Shown here piece by piece: positions 16,543 to 25,822 of a stretch of 64,000 nucleotides of DNA. The translations under genes were made by a program, and so were the position numbers. The stretch comes from Oribacterium sp. C9. Lineage in GTDB: Bacteria; Bacillota; Clostridia; Lachnospirales; Lachnospiraceae. Numbering within the stretch: position 1 is the first letter of the stretch; each line of letters begins with the position of its first letter. The stretch spans positions 1 to 64,000 of the forward strand of contig NZ_MUHW01000019.1 of the NCBI RefSeq assembly GCF_002007235.1, in the 5' to 3' direction. The notes below the pieces were generated by a model. The model had not been told where the DNA came from. It saw only the letters and a program-made list of their open reading frames with translations, and did not search any database.

Positions 16543-18210
16543 ATGAAGTCTGATATTCAAATCGCACAGGAAGCCCTGATGGAGCGTATCACCGATGTTG
16601 CTGCAAGATACAACATCGATGCCGATGATCTGGAACAGTACGGAAAGTACAAAGCAAAGCTCAGCAACGAGCTGTGGTCCAAGATCAAGGACAGACCGGA
16701 CGGAAAGCTGGTACTTGTCACCGCCATCAACCCTACACCGGCAGGAGAGGGTAAGACTACTACATCCATCGGTCTCGCAGATGCCTTAAATCACATCGGA
16801 AAGAAGACCGTAGTGGCTTTGAGAGAGCCTTCTCTCGGACCGTGCTTCGGAATCAAGGGTGGTGCCGCAGGCGGAGGTTACGCTCAGGTAGTTCCCATGG
16901 AGGATCTGAATCTTCATTTCACAGGAGATTTCCACGCTATAACCAGCGCCAACAATCTCCTTGCCGCACTCCTCGACAATCATATACAGCAGGGCAACGA
17001 GCTTCGCATAGATCTGAAGAGCATCAATTGGAAGAGATGTGAAGATATGAACGACCGTCAGCTCCGTAATATCATCATCGGTATGGGAAGAAAGACTGAC
17101 GGTGTCGTAAGAGAAGATCACTTCGTAATTACCGTTGCCTCAGAGATCATGGCTGTTCTCTGCCTTGCAGATAACATGGATGACTTAAAGGTACGTCTTG
17201 CACGTATCATCGTTGCATACGATGTGGACGGAAAGCCTGTAACGGCAGAAGACCTTCATGCAACAGGTGCCATGGCTGCTCTTCTCAAGGATGCCATCAA
17301 GCCTAACATCATCCAGACTCTCGAGCACAACATGGCTATAGTTCACGGAGGACCTTTTGCGAACATCGCTCACGGCTGCAACTCAGTACAGGCAACAAGA
17401 TTTGCCATGAAGCTCGGTGAGATCGCAGTTACCGAGGCAGGCTTCGGTGCTGATCTCGGCGCCGAGAAGTTCTTCGATATCAAGTGCCAGATGTCTAGAT
17501 TAGTTCCTGATGCAGTTGTTCTCGTTGCCACAGTACGTGCCCTCAAATATAACGGAGGCATTCCGAAGGCAGAGCTAGGATCAGAGAATATCGAGGCTCT
17601 CAAAAAGGGTATCGTTAACCTCGAAAAGCATATCGAGAATCTCCAGACCTACGGAATCCCTGTAGTAGTAGCCATCAACCAGTTCGCATCAGATACAGAA
17701 GCAGAGCTTCAGTTCGTTGAGAACTTCTGCCGTGAAAAGGGTGCAGAGTTCGCTCTTTCAAAGGTTCACGGTGAAGGCGGAAAGGGCGGCGTAGAGCTTG
17801 CAGAGGCTGTAGTCAGAACTCTCGAGACAAAGAAAGCTGATTTTACCCCTGTACAGAAGCTTTCTGATTCTCTTTACGATAAGATCGAAGCTGTAGCTAC
17901 AAAGATCTACGGTGCAGACGGCGTTGACTATGACTTAAAGGCAAAGAAGTCTCTCGACCGTCTTACAGAGCTCGGATTCGGCAATGTTCCTGTATGTATG
18001 GCTAAGACCCAGTACAGCCTGAGCGACGATCCTAAGAAGCTCGGAAGACCGGAAAACTTCCGTATCACAGTAAGAGATGCCTATGTTTCCGCAGGCGCAG
18101 GCTTTATCGTATGTCTCACAGGCGATATCATGACCATGCCCGGCCTTCCCAAGAAACCGGCAGCCTTCGATATCGATGTAGTGGACGGAAAGATCGTCGG
18201 ACTGTTCTAA
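16543..18210 (+). CDS. fhs: Formate--tetrahydrofolate ligase
   Basis: 555 aa, full family length. It uses ATP to join formate to tetrahydrofolate, giving 10-formyl-THF for purine synthesis, initiator-tRNA formylation and one-carbon flow in anaerobes. The signature P-loop [18 protein letters not shown] lies near residue 66; [15 protein letters not shown] and [15 protein letters not shown] are characteristic, and the C-terminal [22 protein letters not shown] is intact. The gene has an AGAGGAGAAAGAGG ribosome-binding region. It is single, with a structured leader before it and a stem-loop array after it; its product feeds Fmt, encoded 6 kb downstream. Confidence 0.97.
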   Translation: MKSDIQIAQEALMERITDVAARYNIDADDLEQYGKYKAKLSNELWSKIKDRPDGKLVLVTAINPTPAGEGKTTTSIGLADALNHIGKKTVVALREPSLGPCFGIKGGAAGGGYAQVVPMEDLNLHFTGDFHAITSANNLLAALLDNHIQQGNELRIDLKSINWKRCEDMNDRQLRNIIIGMGRKTDGVVREDHFVITVASEIMAVLCLADNMDDLKVRLARIIVAYDVDGKPVTAEDLHATGAMAALLKDAIKPNIIQTLEHNMAIVHGGPFANIAHGCNSVQATRFAMKLGEIAVTEAGFGADLGAEKFFDIKCQMSRLVPDAVVLVATVRALKYNGGIPKAELGSENIEALKKGIVNLEKHIENLQTYGIPVVVAINQFASDTEAELQFVENFCREKGAEFALSKVHGEGGKGGVELAEAVVRTLETKKADFTPVQKLSDSLYDKIEAVATKIYGADGVDYDLKAKKSLDRLTELGFGNVPVCMAKTQYSLSDDPKKLGRPENFRITVRDAYVSAGAGFIVCLTGDIMTMPGLPKKPAAFDIDVVDGKIVGLF

Positions 18211-18220
18211 GCAAGATAGT

Positions 18221-18377
18221 GTTGCGCTGCGACCGTCGAATTGCAAGCTCGCTTGCATATTCGATCGGGCATAGCGCAACCTGATGTATATGAGGATAAA
18301 AGCTATGCGAATGAAATGAGCAGAGCGATTTCCGAATATACATCAGGATTGTGGGAGTGCGAAGCACGAAGCAATCC
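18221..18377 (+). repeat. Array of three consecutive stem-loops between fhs and murE
   Basis: Stem 1 (18221-18280): GTTGCGCT/AGCGCAAC outer, TCGAAT/ATTCGA middle, TGCAAGC/GCTTGCA apical. Stem 2: CTGATGTATAT (18281-18291) with ATATACATCAG (18336-18346). Stem 3: GGATTG (18346-18351) with CAATCC (18372-18377), and inner GTGC-GAA-GCAC. The segments abut with no spare bases between them. An open frame in phase with murE crosses it but has no start signal. It looks like a dispersed palindromic (REP-like) insertion or a non-coding RNA. Confidence 0.65.
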
Positions 18378-18423
18378 GGACTATCACTCATATATTTATT
18401 CAAAAAAGAAAGCGATATTTATC

Positions 18424-19917
18424 ATGGCTATTTTTTCAGATTGGCTTAAAGATTTATCATATGAAACTTTACTGGGAGATACCGCTTCACAGGAAGTACG
18501 TGAAGTAGTATTTGACTCCAGAAAGGCAGCCCCTGATACAGTTTTCGTTTGTATGAAGGGTTCAAACACAGATTCCCATCAGTTCATTCCCGATGTTATA
18601 GCAAAGGGATGCACTTCCATAGTTGTTGAGGACGAAGCTTCGGCTCTTCCTGTGGATATTTCCGAGATCAATGAGGATATCACCATCGTAAGAGTGAAGA
18701 ATGCACGTGAAGCTCTTGCCCACATCAGTGCCGCCCGTTTCGGTTATCCTGCAGAGGAGCTTACGGTTATCGCCATCACAGGAACAAAGGGTAAGACCAC
18801 AACTGCCCACATGATAAAGCAGATGATCGAAGCCGATGGAAAATCAGCCGGTTATATAGGCACAACAGGAGTGGAGTACTCAGGAAATCATATTCCTACA
18901 AAGAACACCACTCCTGAGTCCTATGATCTTCAGAAATACTTCAGAGACATGGTTGATGCCGGATGCAGCTACGTGGTTCTCGAAGCATCTTCACAGGCTT
19001 TCAAGCTTAACAGAGTTTCCGCCATCACCTTTGATTACGGCATCTTCACAAATATCGAGCCCGATCACATTGGCCCTAATGAGCATGCGGATTTCGAGGA
19101 GTACAAGTACTACAAGAGCTGCATCTTCAAGCAGTCAAGGGTCGGAATCATCAACAAGGACGCAGACTATGCAGAGGAGCTCATCGAAGGCTCACCTTGC
19201 AGGATGTACACCTTCGCTATGAAGAATACTGCAGACTTCATGGCAGATAAGCTTCATCCCGTCAACAGCGGCGATTTCGTAGGTATCGAGTTCCATGTGC
19301 TTGGACGCACCGAGCTTGACATAAAGCTTGATCTTCCGGGTAAGTACAATGTCTACAATGCCATGGCAGCCATCAGCTGTCTCACTCTTTCCGGCATCCA
19401 CCAGAAGGCGATCCTCAGTGCTCTCAGAAAGGTACATGTAGCAGGTAGAACAGAGGTGGCATTTAAGAACGACAACATGTCTGTTCTCGTAGACTATGCC
19501 CACAATGAGATGGCTATGGAGAACCTGCTCAGCACCCTGAGAGAATATGAGCCAAAGCGTCTTGTAGTTGTTTTCGGCTGCGGCGGAAACAGAGCCAAGG
19601 ACAGAAGATACGGTATGGGCAAGGCTGCTGCAGAATTCGCAGATCTCAGCATCCTGACTTCCGACAACTCCCGTTTCGAGGAGCCGGAGGATATCATAAA
19701 CGATATCAAGTCTACACTTGTTCCTGCAGGCGGCAAGTTCGTCGAGATCCCAGACAGACGTGAGGCCATCGAATATGCCATGACCCATGCGGAAAAAGGT
19801 GATATGATCGCCGTTATCGGAAAGGGTCATGAGGACTATCAGGAAGTAAAAGGCGTAAGAACTCATTTCCTCGACAGTGAAGTGATCAAAGAGACCGCAA
19901 AAAAATACAATCTATAA
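18424..19917 (+). CDS. murE: UDP-N-acetylmuramoyl-tripeptide synthetase (MurE)
   Basis: 497 aa Mur ligase that adds the third amino acid to UDP-MurNAc-dipeptide in the cytoplasm. The N-terminal domain shows VVFDSRKAAPDTVFVCMKG; the P-loop ITGTKGKTTT is at about 118-127; central EASSQAFKLNRV and C-terminal VLVDYAHNEMAMENLL follow. The substrate-selecting motif, DNPR in meso-diaminopimelate enzymes and DNPA in lysine enzymes, reads DNSR here; the Arg favours diaminopimelate. I chose ATG 18424 (MAIFSDWLKDL aligns with family starts), since the upstream in-frame extension lies in the stem-loop array; the Shine-Dalgarno is weak. murF follows by 18 bases. Confidence 0.92.
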   Translation: MAIFSDWLKDLSYETLLGDTASQEVREVVFDSRKAAPDTVFVCMKGSNTDSHQFIPDVIAKGCTSIVVEDEASALPVDISEINEDITIVRVKNAREALAHISAARFGYPAEELTVIAITGTKGKTTTAHMIKQMIEADGKSAGYIGTTGVEYSGNHIPTKNTTPESYDLQKYFRDMVDAGCSYVVLEASSQAFKLNRVSAITFDYGIFTNIEPDHIGPNEHADFEEYKYYKSCIFKQSRVGIINKDADYAEELIEGSPCRMYTFAMKNTADFMADKLHPVNSGDFVGIEFHVLGRTELDIKLDLPGKYNVYNAMAAISCLTLSGIHQKAILSALRKVHVAGRTEVAFKNDNMSVLVDYAHNEMAMENLLSTLREYEPKRLVVVFGCGGNRAKDRRYGMGKAAAEFADLSILTSDNSRFEEPEDIINDIKSTLVPAGGKFVEIPDRREAIEYAMTHAEKGDMIAVIGKGHEDYQEVKGVRTHFLDSEVIKETAKKYNL

Positions 19918-19935
19918 CTATAAAGAGGACTTTAT

Positions 19936-21270
19936 ATGATAGCTGCAGATAAAAGCTTCGGTTTTACAGATGAAGGTATCGAGGAGATAGTACTTGATTC
20001 CAGAAAAGAGATGCATAACGCGCTGTTCGTTCCCATCATCGGAGAGCGCAGTGACGGACATGACTACATCGATATGGCTATAAAGAACGGTGCCGTTGCT
20101 GTACTTTCTTCCAGAGACATCAAGCCTTTTCAGGAAATGTATCCGGAGGTAAGGTTCTATCAGGTTCCTGACACCAGGACTGCTCTTCAGGAAATAGGCT
20201 ACATGGAGCGTCTTAAGTTCCATGGAAAGGTCATAGGTGTTACCGGTTCCGTAGGAAAGACCACCACCAGAAACATGATCGCAGCGGCTCTCAGCGCCGG
20301 AATGAAGGTATTCCAGACTGCAGGAAACGCAAACTCTCAGGTTGGCGTTCCCATCACCATGTTCCAGATGGCTCATTCAGGAGCTGATATCGCAGTTATC
20401 GAGCTTGGTATTTCAGAGCCCGGTGAAATGACAAAAATTGCCAATGTTGCCTGTGTGGACATTGCTGCTGTAACAAACATCGGCATCGCTCATATCGAAT
20501 ACCTGAAGACTCAGGAAAACATCATGAAGGAGAAGCTCCATATCCTTGACGGTTCCAAAGACAACAGTGTTCTCTACACAAACGATGATGACCCGTTACT
20601 CAGAACTCTGACTGTGGACAAGCTCCATGAGTTCGGTATCGCTAAGGATAAAAACATTGACATAAGACATTACTCACTGAAGGATTACAGCTTATCACTT
20701 CTTATGAAGGGGAATCACATGCTTCAGAATGCCTCTGCCGCCATGCATATTGCAGAGGATGTTTTAGTGGACACTGAGGGAGCGAAGGCTAAGCTCGAGT
20801 GCTTTACAGGAGTTCAGGGTCGTGGAGAGACCTTCAGGACCACATCCGGCGTCACCATCATCGATGACGCTTACAATGCTTCCCCTGTTTCCATGAAAGC
20901 GGGACTCGAAGCATTATCACAGATCGAGGGAACAAGAAGGATTGCTGTCCTTGCGGATATGCTGGAGCTCGGAGACAAGACTCTCGACTACCATAGAGAG
21001 GTTGGGGAATACCTCGCAACACTCCCTATAGATGTTGTTTTCCTTCTTGGCGAAAAGGCATCCTACATAGGTACAGGCATAAGCGCTGTCTTTGACTCTT
21101 CTGACAGAGACAATGTAAAAAAGCCTACTATCGAGTATTTCAATGATTTTTCAGAACTCGATAATACCATTCATGCAGTTGCCAAGAACGGAGACGTTGT
21201 TTTATTTAAAGGTTCCAACAGTATGAAATTGTCTGAGATCGTAAAGGAATTCAGACAGGAAAAAGTTTGA
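19936..21270 (+). CDS. murF: UDP-N-acetylmuramoyl-tripeptide--D-alanyl-D-alanine ligase (MurF)
   Basis: 444 aa, joining D-Ala-D-Ala to the UDP-MurNAc-tripeptide, the last cytoplasmic step on the nucleotide precursor. Features: IVLDSRKEMHNALFVPI near the N terminus, P-loop GVTGSVGKTTTRNM (about 99-112), GNANSQVGVP, VIELGISEPGEM, and IIDDAYNASPVSMKAGLEAL near residue 315. GAGGAC precedes ATG 19936. It is 18 bases after murE and its stop overlaps the priA ATG by one base, placing all three on one mRNA. Confidence 0.95.
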   Translation: MIAADKSFGFTDEGIEEIVLDSRKEMHNALFVPIIGERSDGHDYIDMAIKNGAVAVLSSRDIKPFQEMYPEVRFYQVPDTRTALQEIGYMERLKFHGKVIGVTGSVGKTTTRNMIAAALSAGMKVFQTAGNANSQVGVPITMFQMAHSGADIAVIELGISEPGEMTKIANVACVDIAAVTNIGIAHIEYLKTQENIMKEKLHILDGSKDNSVLYTNDDDPLLRTLTVDKLHEFGIAKDKNIDIRHYSLKDYSLSLLMKGNHMLQNASAAMHIAEDVLVDTEGAKAKLECFTGVQGRGETFRTTSGVTIIDDAYNASPVSMKAGLEALSQIEGTRRIAVLADMLELGDKTLDYHREVGEYLATLPIDVVFLLGEKASYIGTGISAVFDSSDRDNVKKPTIEYFNDFSELDNTIHAVAKNGDVVLFKGSNSMKLSEIVKEFRQEKV

Positions 21271-23399
21271 TGTACGCACAGATAATTATCGATATCACAA
21301 GCGATGCTCTGGACAGGGCATACACATACCGCATCCCTGATGGGATGCAAGTTTCAGCAGGGGATAGAGTTTCTATCCCTTTTGGTGTTTCAAACGCCAT
21401 AAAAACCGGATATGTAGTAGGTCTGACAGAGCATGTGGACTATGATCCCGACAAGGTGAAGGAAATAAAGAGCGTCATGCATGACGCCATCTCGGTGAAG
21501 GAGCAGCTCATCCATCTGGCATCCTGGATGTCAGTGGAATACGGCACCACCATGAATCAGTGCCTGAAGACTGTCCTTCCCGTAAAGCGTGCAGTAAGAA
21601 AGAATTCCCGACGTATAGATCCCCTTCTTCGATATGCCGAGGAAAAGGATGAGTATCACGAACTTAATCCCGAGCAACAGGCGGCGGCAGACAGTATAGT
21701 AGAGGGCTTCAAAAAATGCGTAGAAAAAGCATGTGTAGATAATGACTGTTCCGGCACAGCATCTGCATCTGTCCCTTTAGCCGGCAGATCATCCTATGAG
21801 CTGTCAGCCCACACCGGTGAAGCCTCATCACTCCGGAAAAATCCTGATATATCAGTTCCCCGATACCTCCTTCACGGAATCACCGGTTCCGGAAAGACCG
21901 AGGTCTATCTTCATGTTATGGAGCAGGTCATAAAGGCGGGATATAAGGTGATAATGCTTATCCCGGAGATCTCTCTCACATATCAGACTGTCATAAGAGT
22001 ATCCACCCGATTTAAGGGGCGTGTGGCCATACTTAATTCCAGAATGAGCATCGGAGAACGTTTCGAGCAGTACATGAAATGTGAAAAGGGTGAGGTGGAT
22101 ATTCTGGTGGGACCCCGCTCTGCTGTATTCGCTCCCTTTGAAAAGCTCGGAATCATCATTATGGACGAGGAGCACGAGGGGGCCTACAAGTCAGAAACAG
22201 CCCCAAGATATGAAACAAGAGACGTGGCATATGAGAGAGCGAAGCTCTGTCACTGTCCCGTACTTTACGGCTCAGCCACACCCTCTGTTAATATTTACAC
22301 TCAGGCTCTGAAGAATGAAGTCTCTCTCATAGAACTTCACCGAAGGGCCAAATCCGGTTCCAGTCTCGCTGCAACCGAGATCATAGATCTGAGAGAAGAG
22401 CTGGCGAAAGGAAACCGCAGTATCTTTTCGAACAGGCTTCATGAGCTCATAAAAGAAAAACTCCAAAGGCATGAGCAGATCATGCTTTTCATGAACAGAA
22501 GAGGCTACAGCAGTTTTGTTTCCTGCAGAAGCTGCGGTCAGGCCATAAAATGTCCTCATTGTGACGTATCACTTACTCTTCACAGAGACGGGATCATGAG
22601 ATGTCATTACTGCGGATATGAGATACCGGTTATGAAGAAGTGTCCTACCTGCGGCAGTCCTTATCTTGCCCCATTCGGGTTCGGAACAGAAAAGCTGGAA
22701 AGCCTTGTGAAACAGACATTTCCCGAAGCCGCAGTCCTCAGAATGGATGCAGATACCACAAAGAACAAGGGCGGACATGAAAAGATACTGGAACAGTTCA
22801 GAAGTCATAAAGCAGACATACTTATAGGAACCCAGATGATAGTGAAGGGACATGACTTCCCTGATGTGACTCTCGTAGGTCTCATCGCAGCTGATCTAAG
22901 TCTTTCCGCACCTGATTTCCATGCATCGGAAAAAACCTTCCAGCTCATAACCCAGGCAGCAGGAAGAGCAGGTCGTGACAAGGATTCAGGTCAGGTCATC
23001 ATCCAGACCTATCAGCCGGATCATTATTCTATAGCCCTTTCCGCCGCACAGAACTATAAGCTTTTCTACGAAAAGGAGATGAGGTTCAGAAAGCTGATGG
23101 GATACCCTCCCATAGAGCACCTCATGACTATACAGCTTCTTTCGAAGGATGAGGACATGCTCGGTATAATAAGTGATTCTGCGGCACAGACATTTAAACA
23201 GGAATGCGACGCAGCAAAGGCGGAATTTATCGGACCTCTCAATGCAAGCGTATACAAGGTGAATGACATATACAGAAAAATCGTGTATATTAAACATCCT
23301 GAGCATGATATAATTATTCGGTTAAGGGACAGATTCACCGCCTTGGTACGAAATGTTGATAAACGTGGATTTGTCATGTTAAATTACGATGTACAATGA
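21270..23399 (+). CDS. priA: Primosomal protein N' (PriA replication-restart helicase)
   Basis: 709 aa superfamily 2 helicase that recognises stalled forks and reloads the replisome. N-terminal DNA-binding part (about 1-110); Walker A HGITGSGKTEVYL near residue 203; Walker B IIMDEEHEGAYKSE; zinc-binding Cys pairs in CRSCG, CPHC, CHYCG and CPTCG; motif VI-like QAAGRAGRDKDSG. There is a roughly 45-residue Ser/Ala/Cys-rich insert just before the Walker A region (about 148-195), not usual for PriA. ATG 21270 overlaps the murF stop; the TTG three bases earlier is less likely. Confidence 0.95.
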   Translation: MYAQIIIDITSDALDRAYTYRIPDGMQVSAGDRVSIPFGVSNAIKTGYVVGLTEHVDYDPDKVKEIKSVMHDAISVKEQLIHLASWMSVEYGTTMNQCLKTVLPVKRAVRKNSRRIDPLLRYAEEKDEYHELNPEQQAAADSIVEGFKKCVEKACVDNDCSGTASASVPLAGRSSYELSAHTGEASSLRKNPDISVPRYLLHGITGSGKTEVYLHVMEQVIKAGYKVIMLIPEISLTYQTVIRVSTRFKGRVAILNSRMSIGERFEQYMKCEKGEVDILVGPRSAVFAPFEKLGIIIMDEEHEGAYKSETAPRYETRDVAYERAKLCHCPVLYGSATPSVNIYTQALKNEVSLIELHRRAKSGSSLAATEIIDLREELAKGNRSIFSNRLHELIKEKLQRHEQIMLFMNRRGYSSFVSCRSCGQAIKCPHCDVSLTLHRDGIMRCHYCGYEIPVMKKCPTCGSPYLAPFGFGTEKLESLVKQTFPEAAVLRMDADTTKNKGGHEKILEQFRSHKADILIGTQMIVKGHDFPDVTLVGLIAADLSLSAPDFHASEKTFQLITQAAGRAGRDKDSGQVIIQTYQPDHYSIALSAAQNYKLFYEKEMRFRKLMGYPPIEHLMTIQLLSKDEDMLGIISDSAAQTFKQECDAAKAEFIGPLNASVYKVNDIYRKIVYIKHPEHDIIIRLRDRFTALVRNVDKRGFVMLNYDVQ

Positions 23400-23481
23400 A
23401 AGGCTTGTGTACATATATCACAGTTCACTATCCTTTCTAAGATAAATCAATAATAAACCATATATATTTAGGGAGTTTAAA

Positions 23482-23997
23482 ATGGCATTAAGAACAATCA
23501 GAGTAATCGGAGATCCTATTCTTGAAAAGGAGTGCAAGCCTATAAAGGCTGTATCCGACCGCACAAAGGAGCTCATCATGGATATGTTTGAGACCATGTA
23601 TGATGCAAACGGTGTAGGTCTTGCCGCACCGCAGGTAGGTATACTCCGTCAGCTTTTCGTTGTAGATATCGGAGACGGAAAGCGTTATGTATGTATCAAT
23701 CCGACAGTTACAGCCATCGGCGAGGAAGAGCAGACAGGCGAAGAGGGCTGTCTATCAGTTCCGGGCAAGGAGGGAGTAGTTACCCGTCCTATGAAGGTTC
23801 ATGTAAAGGCTTATGACATCAACATGGAGCCATATGAGTTCGACGCCGAGGGTCTTCTTGCAAGAGCCATGGCTCACGAGAATGATCATTTACACGGTGT
23901 TCTCTATACCACAAAGGTAGAGGGCGAGCTTGAGGACGTAACATACGAAAACCTCGAGGAATATGATTTCGACGAGGATGAAATGGAAGAAGCATAA
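23482..23997 (+). CDS. def: Peptide deformylase
   Basis: 171 aa metalloenzyme removing the N-formyl group from nascent proteins. All three motifs are present: GVGLAAPQVG, EGCLSVPG (metal Cys) and HENDH within AMAHENDHLHGVL (HExxH metal-binding pair and catalytic Glu). The acidic C-terminal tail (EEYDFDEDEMEEA) is an extension. GGGAG precedes the ATG. It pairs functionally with the methionyl-tRNA formyltransferase encoded next. Confidence 0.97.
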   Translation: MALRTIRVIGDPILEKECKPIKAVSDRTKELIMDMFETMYDANGVGLAAPQVGILRQLFVVDIGDGKRYVCINPTVTAIGEEEQTGEEGCLSVPGKEGVVTRPMKVHVKAYDINMEPYEFDAEGLLARAMAHENDHLHGVLYTTKVEGELEDVTYENLEEYDFDEDEMEEA

Positions 23998-24011
23998 GAC
24001 TTCACATTTTT

Positions 24012-24047
24012 TGAATCCTTCGGTATGTGTAATGTACTGAAGGATCC
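24012..24047 (+). terminator. Hairpin between def and fmt
   Basis: GAATCCTTCGGTA pairs with TACTGAAGGATCC around a TGTGTAATG loop. No T-run follows, so it is likely a processing or stability element rather than a full terminator. Confidence 0.5.
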
Positions 24048-24098
24048 AAAAGCATATCTCGAAGTGCTCAGCTTATTTAGCCTATCAGGAGGAAAGAT

Positions 24099-25076
24099 TT
24101 GAAAGTAATATTCATGGGAACACCTGATTTTGCGGTGTCAACATTAGACTATCTTTATAAGGCAGGTCATGACATATCTCTCGTTGTCACTCAGCCTGAC
24201 CGTCCGAAGGGTCGTCACGGAGAAGCACAGAAGAGTGATGTAAGGATCGCTGCCGAGAATTACGGCATACCTGTTATCACCCCTCTCAAGATCCGTTCCG
24301 ATGAGGAAGCAAAACAGCTCCTCAGAGATCAGGCTCCTGACGTTATCGTTGTTACAGCCTTCGGTCAGATACTTCCTCAAGAGATTCTGGATATTCCTAA
24401 GTACGGATGCATCAATGTTCATGCATCACTGCTTCCGAAATACCGCGGAGCCGCACCTATACAGTGGGCGGTTCTTAACGGCGATGAGGAATCAGGTGTC
24501 ACCACCATGATGATGGATGCCGGTCTCGATACTGGAGACATACTCATGACGAAGAAGCTCCGCCTCGATAAAAAAGAGACCGGCGGAAGCCTTTTTGACA
24601 AGCTTGCGGCACTTGGCGGAGAGCTCATAGTTGAGACTCTGGAGGCATTGGAAAAGGGCACACTTACCCGTACTCCTCAGGATGCTTCCCTCGCCACAAA
24701 GGTAGGTCTCTTTACAAAATCATCAGGTCTTATAGACTGGTCACGTCCGGCAGTTGAGATAGAGCGTCAGATCCGCGGTCTCAACCCATGGCCTTCAGCC
24801 TACACCTTCCTTTCTGGAAAGCAGCTTAAGTTATGGGATGCGGATGTTCTCACAGCCTCCGACATAAAGGAATATGATCTTCAGGAGGTTTCTGTTCTTG
24901 AAACGGATAGAGACTCTGAAAAGTCAGAACATGCAAAATCCGCAAAGCTCCTTAGTGACAGAAAGAAACTCCTCATCGCAGTATGCGGCGAGGATCATCT
25001 CAGACTTAACGAGCTCCAGCTTGAAGGAAAGAAGCGCATGACAGCGGAAGATTTCCTTAGAGGTTATCGATTCTGA
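24099..25076 (+). CDS. fmt: Methionyl-tRNA formyltransferase
   Basis: 325 aa enzyme transferring a formyl group from 10-formyl-THF to initiator Met-tRNA. N-terminal formyltransferase fold: IFMGTPDFAVSTLDYL, VVTQPDRPKGR, catalytic region NVHASLLPKYRGAAPIQWAV (Asn-His) and MDAGLDTGDIL. The C-terminal OB-like domain begins near residue 205. The start is TTG at 24099 behind a strong AGGAGGAAAG; no ATG lies at an equivalent position except the internal one in IFMGT. A short charged insert (ETDRDSEKSEHAKSAKLLSDRK) sits in the C-terminal domain. Confidence 0.96.
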   Translation: MKVIFMGTPDFAVSTLDYLYKAGHDISLVVTQPDRPKGRHGEAQKSDVRIAAENYGIPVITPLKIRSDEEAKQLLRDQAPDVIVVTAFGQILPQEILDIPKYGCINVHASLLPKYRGAAPIQWAVLNGDEESGVTTMMMDAGLDTGDILMTKKLRLDKKETGGSLFDKLAALGGELIVETLEALEKGTLTRTPQDASLATKVGLFTKSSGLIDWSRPAVEIERQIRGLNPWPSAYTFLSGKQLKLWDADVLTASDIKEYDLQEVSVLETDRDSEKSEHAKSAKLLSDRKKLLIAVCGEDHLRLNELQLEGKKRMTAEDFLRGYRF

Positions 25077-25106
25077 TTTTATTTAGTGAACAGGGGAGGA
25101 TTTACT

Positions 25107-25814
25107 ATGTACGGTTACGGATATCCGATGTATTTTGATTGGACATATATTCTTGTTCTCATCGGTGCGGCTTTAAGTATGATGGCCAGCGCCAATGTTA
25201 AATCAACCTTTGAAAAGTATTCAAGAATTCAGTCAGGTTCAGGACTTACAGGTGCACAGGCAGCTGAGATGATACTTCAGAGAAACGGTATCAGCAATGT
25301 CAGAGTTCAGGGCATCGCAGGACACCTTACAGATAACTATGTACCAAGTAAGAAGGTCCTTAATTTAAGTCAGTCAACCATCGGCAGCACATCTATCGCT
25401 GCCATCGGCGTTGCCGCCCATGAGTGCGGTCATGCCATTCAGGACGCCAGAAGTTATTCACCTCTTGTACTTACGAGAACCATATCACCTGCCTGCGCCA
25501 TCGCTTCAAAGTTTTCTATTCCATTGATCATCTTTGGTCTGGTTATAGGTATGACACCTCTTATCAATTTCGGCATCATTGCTTTTGTTGTGGCTATCTC
25601 TTTCCAGATTCTCACTCTGCCTGTAGAGTTCGACGCTTCAAGAAGAGCAGTTCAGACTCTTCAGGAGAACGGCATGATGACACAGGAGGAGCTTGCAGGT
25701 GTAAAGGCTGTTCTTCATGCAGCCGCCCTTACATATGTTGCCGCTGCCGCATCATCGATTTTACAGCTTTTACGTTTGATCCTCATAGCAAAGGGAAGAG
25801 AAAGAAGAAGATAA
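25107..25814 (+). CDS. YugP-type neutral zinc metallopeptidase, membrane-bound
   Basis: 235 aa, PF04298 (Zn_peptidase_2) family. N-terminal hydrophobic segment (about 10-28), then a soluble part with VPSKKVLNLSQ and the active-site motif HECGHAIQD (HExxH), followed by two or three hydrophobic segments including IPLIIFGLVIGMTPLINFGIIAF, the FDASRRAVQ motif and ALTYVAAAASSILQLLRL. The biological substrate is unknown. ATG 25107 is preceded by GGGGAGG; the upstream GTG at 25086 would place that site inside the coding region. It sits between fmt and rsmB, a common place for it in clostridia. Confidence 0.9.
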   Translation: MYGYGYPMYFDWTYILVLIGAALSMMASANVKSTFEKYSRIQSGSGLTGAQAAEMILQRNGISNVRVQGIAGHLTDNYVPSKKVLNLSQSTIGSTSIAAIGVAAHECGHAIQDARSYSPLVLTRTISPACAIASKFSIPLIIFGLVIGMTPLINFGIIAFVVAISFQILTLPVEFDASRRAVQTLQENGMMTQEELAGVKAVLHAAALTYVAAAASSILQLLRLILIAKGRERRR

Positions 25815-25822
25815 AGTAATAA

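Noticed and set aside
18241-18423. N-terminal extension of MurE by 61 residues
   Set aside because: It runs through the stem-loop array, has no ribosome-binding site and is absent from typical MurE; ATG 18424 fits the family start.
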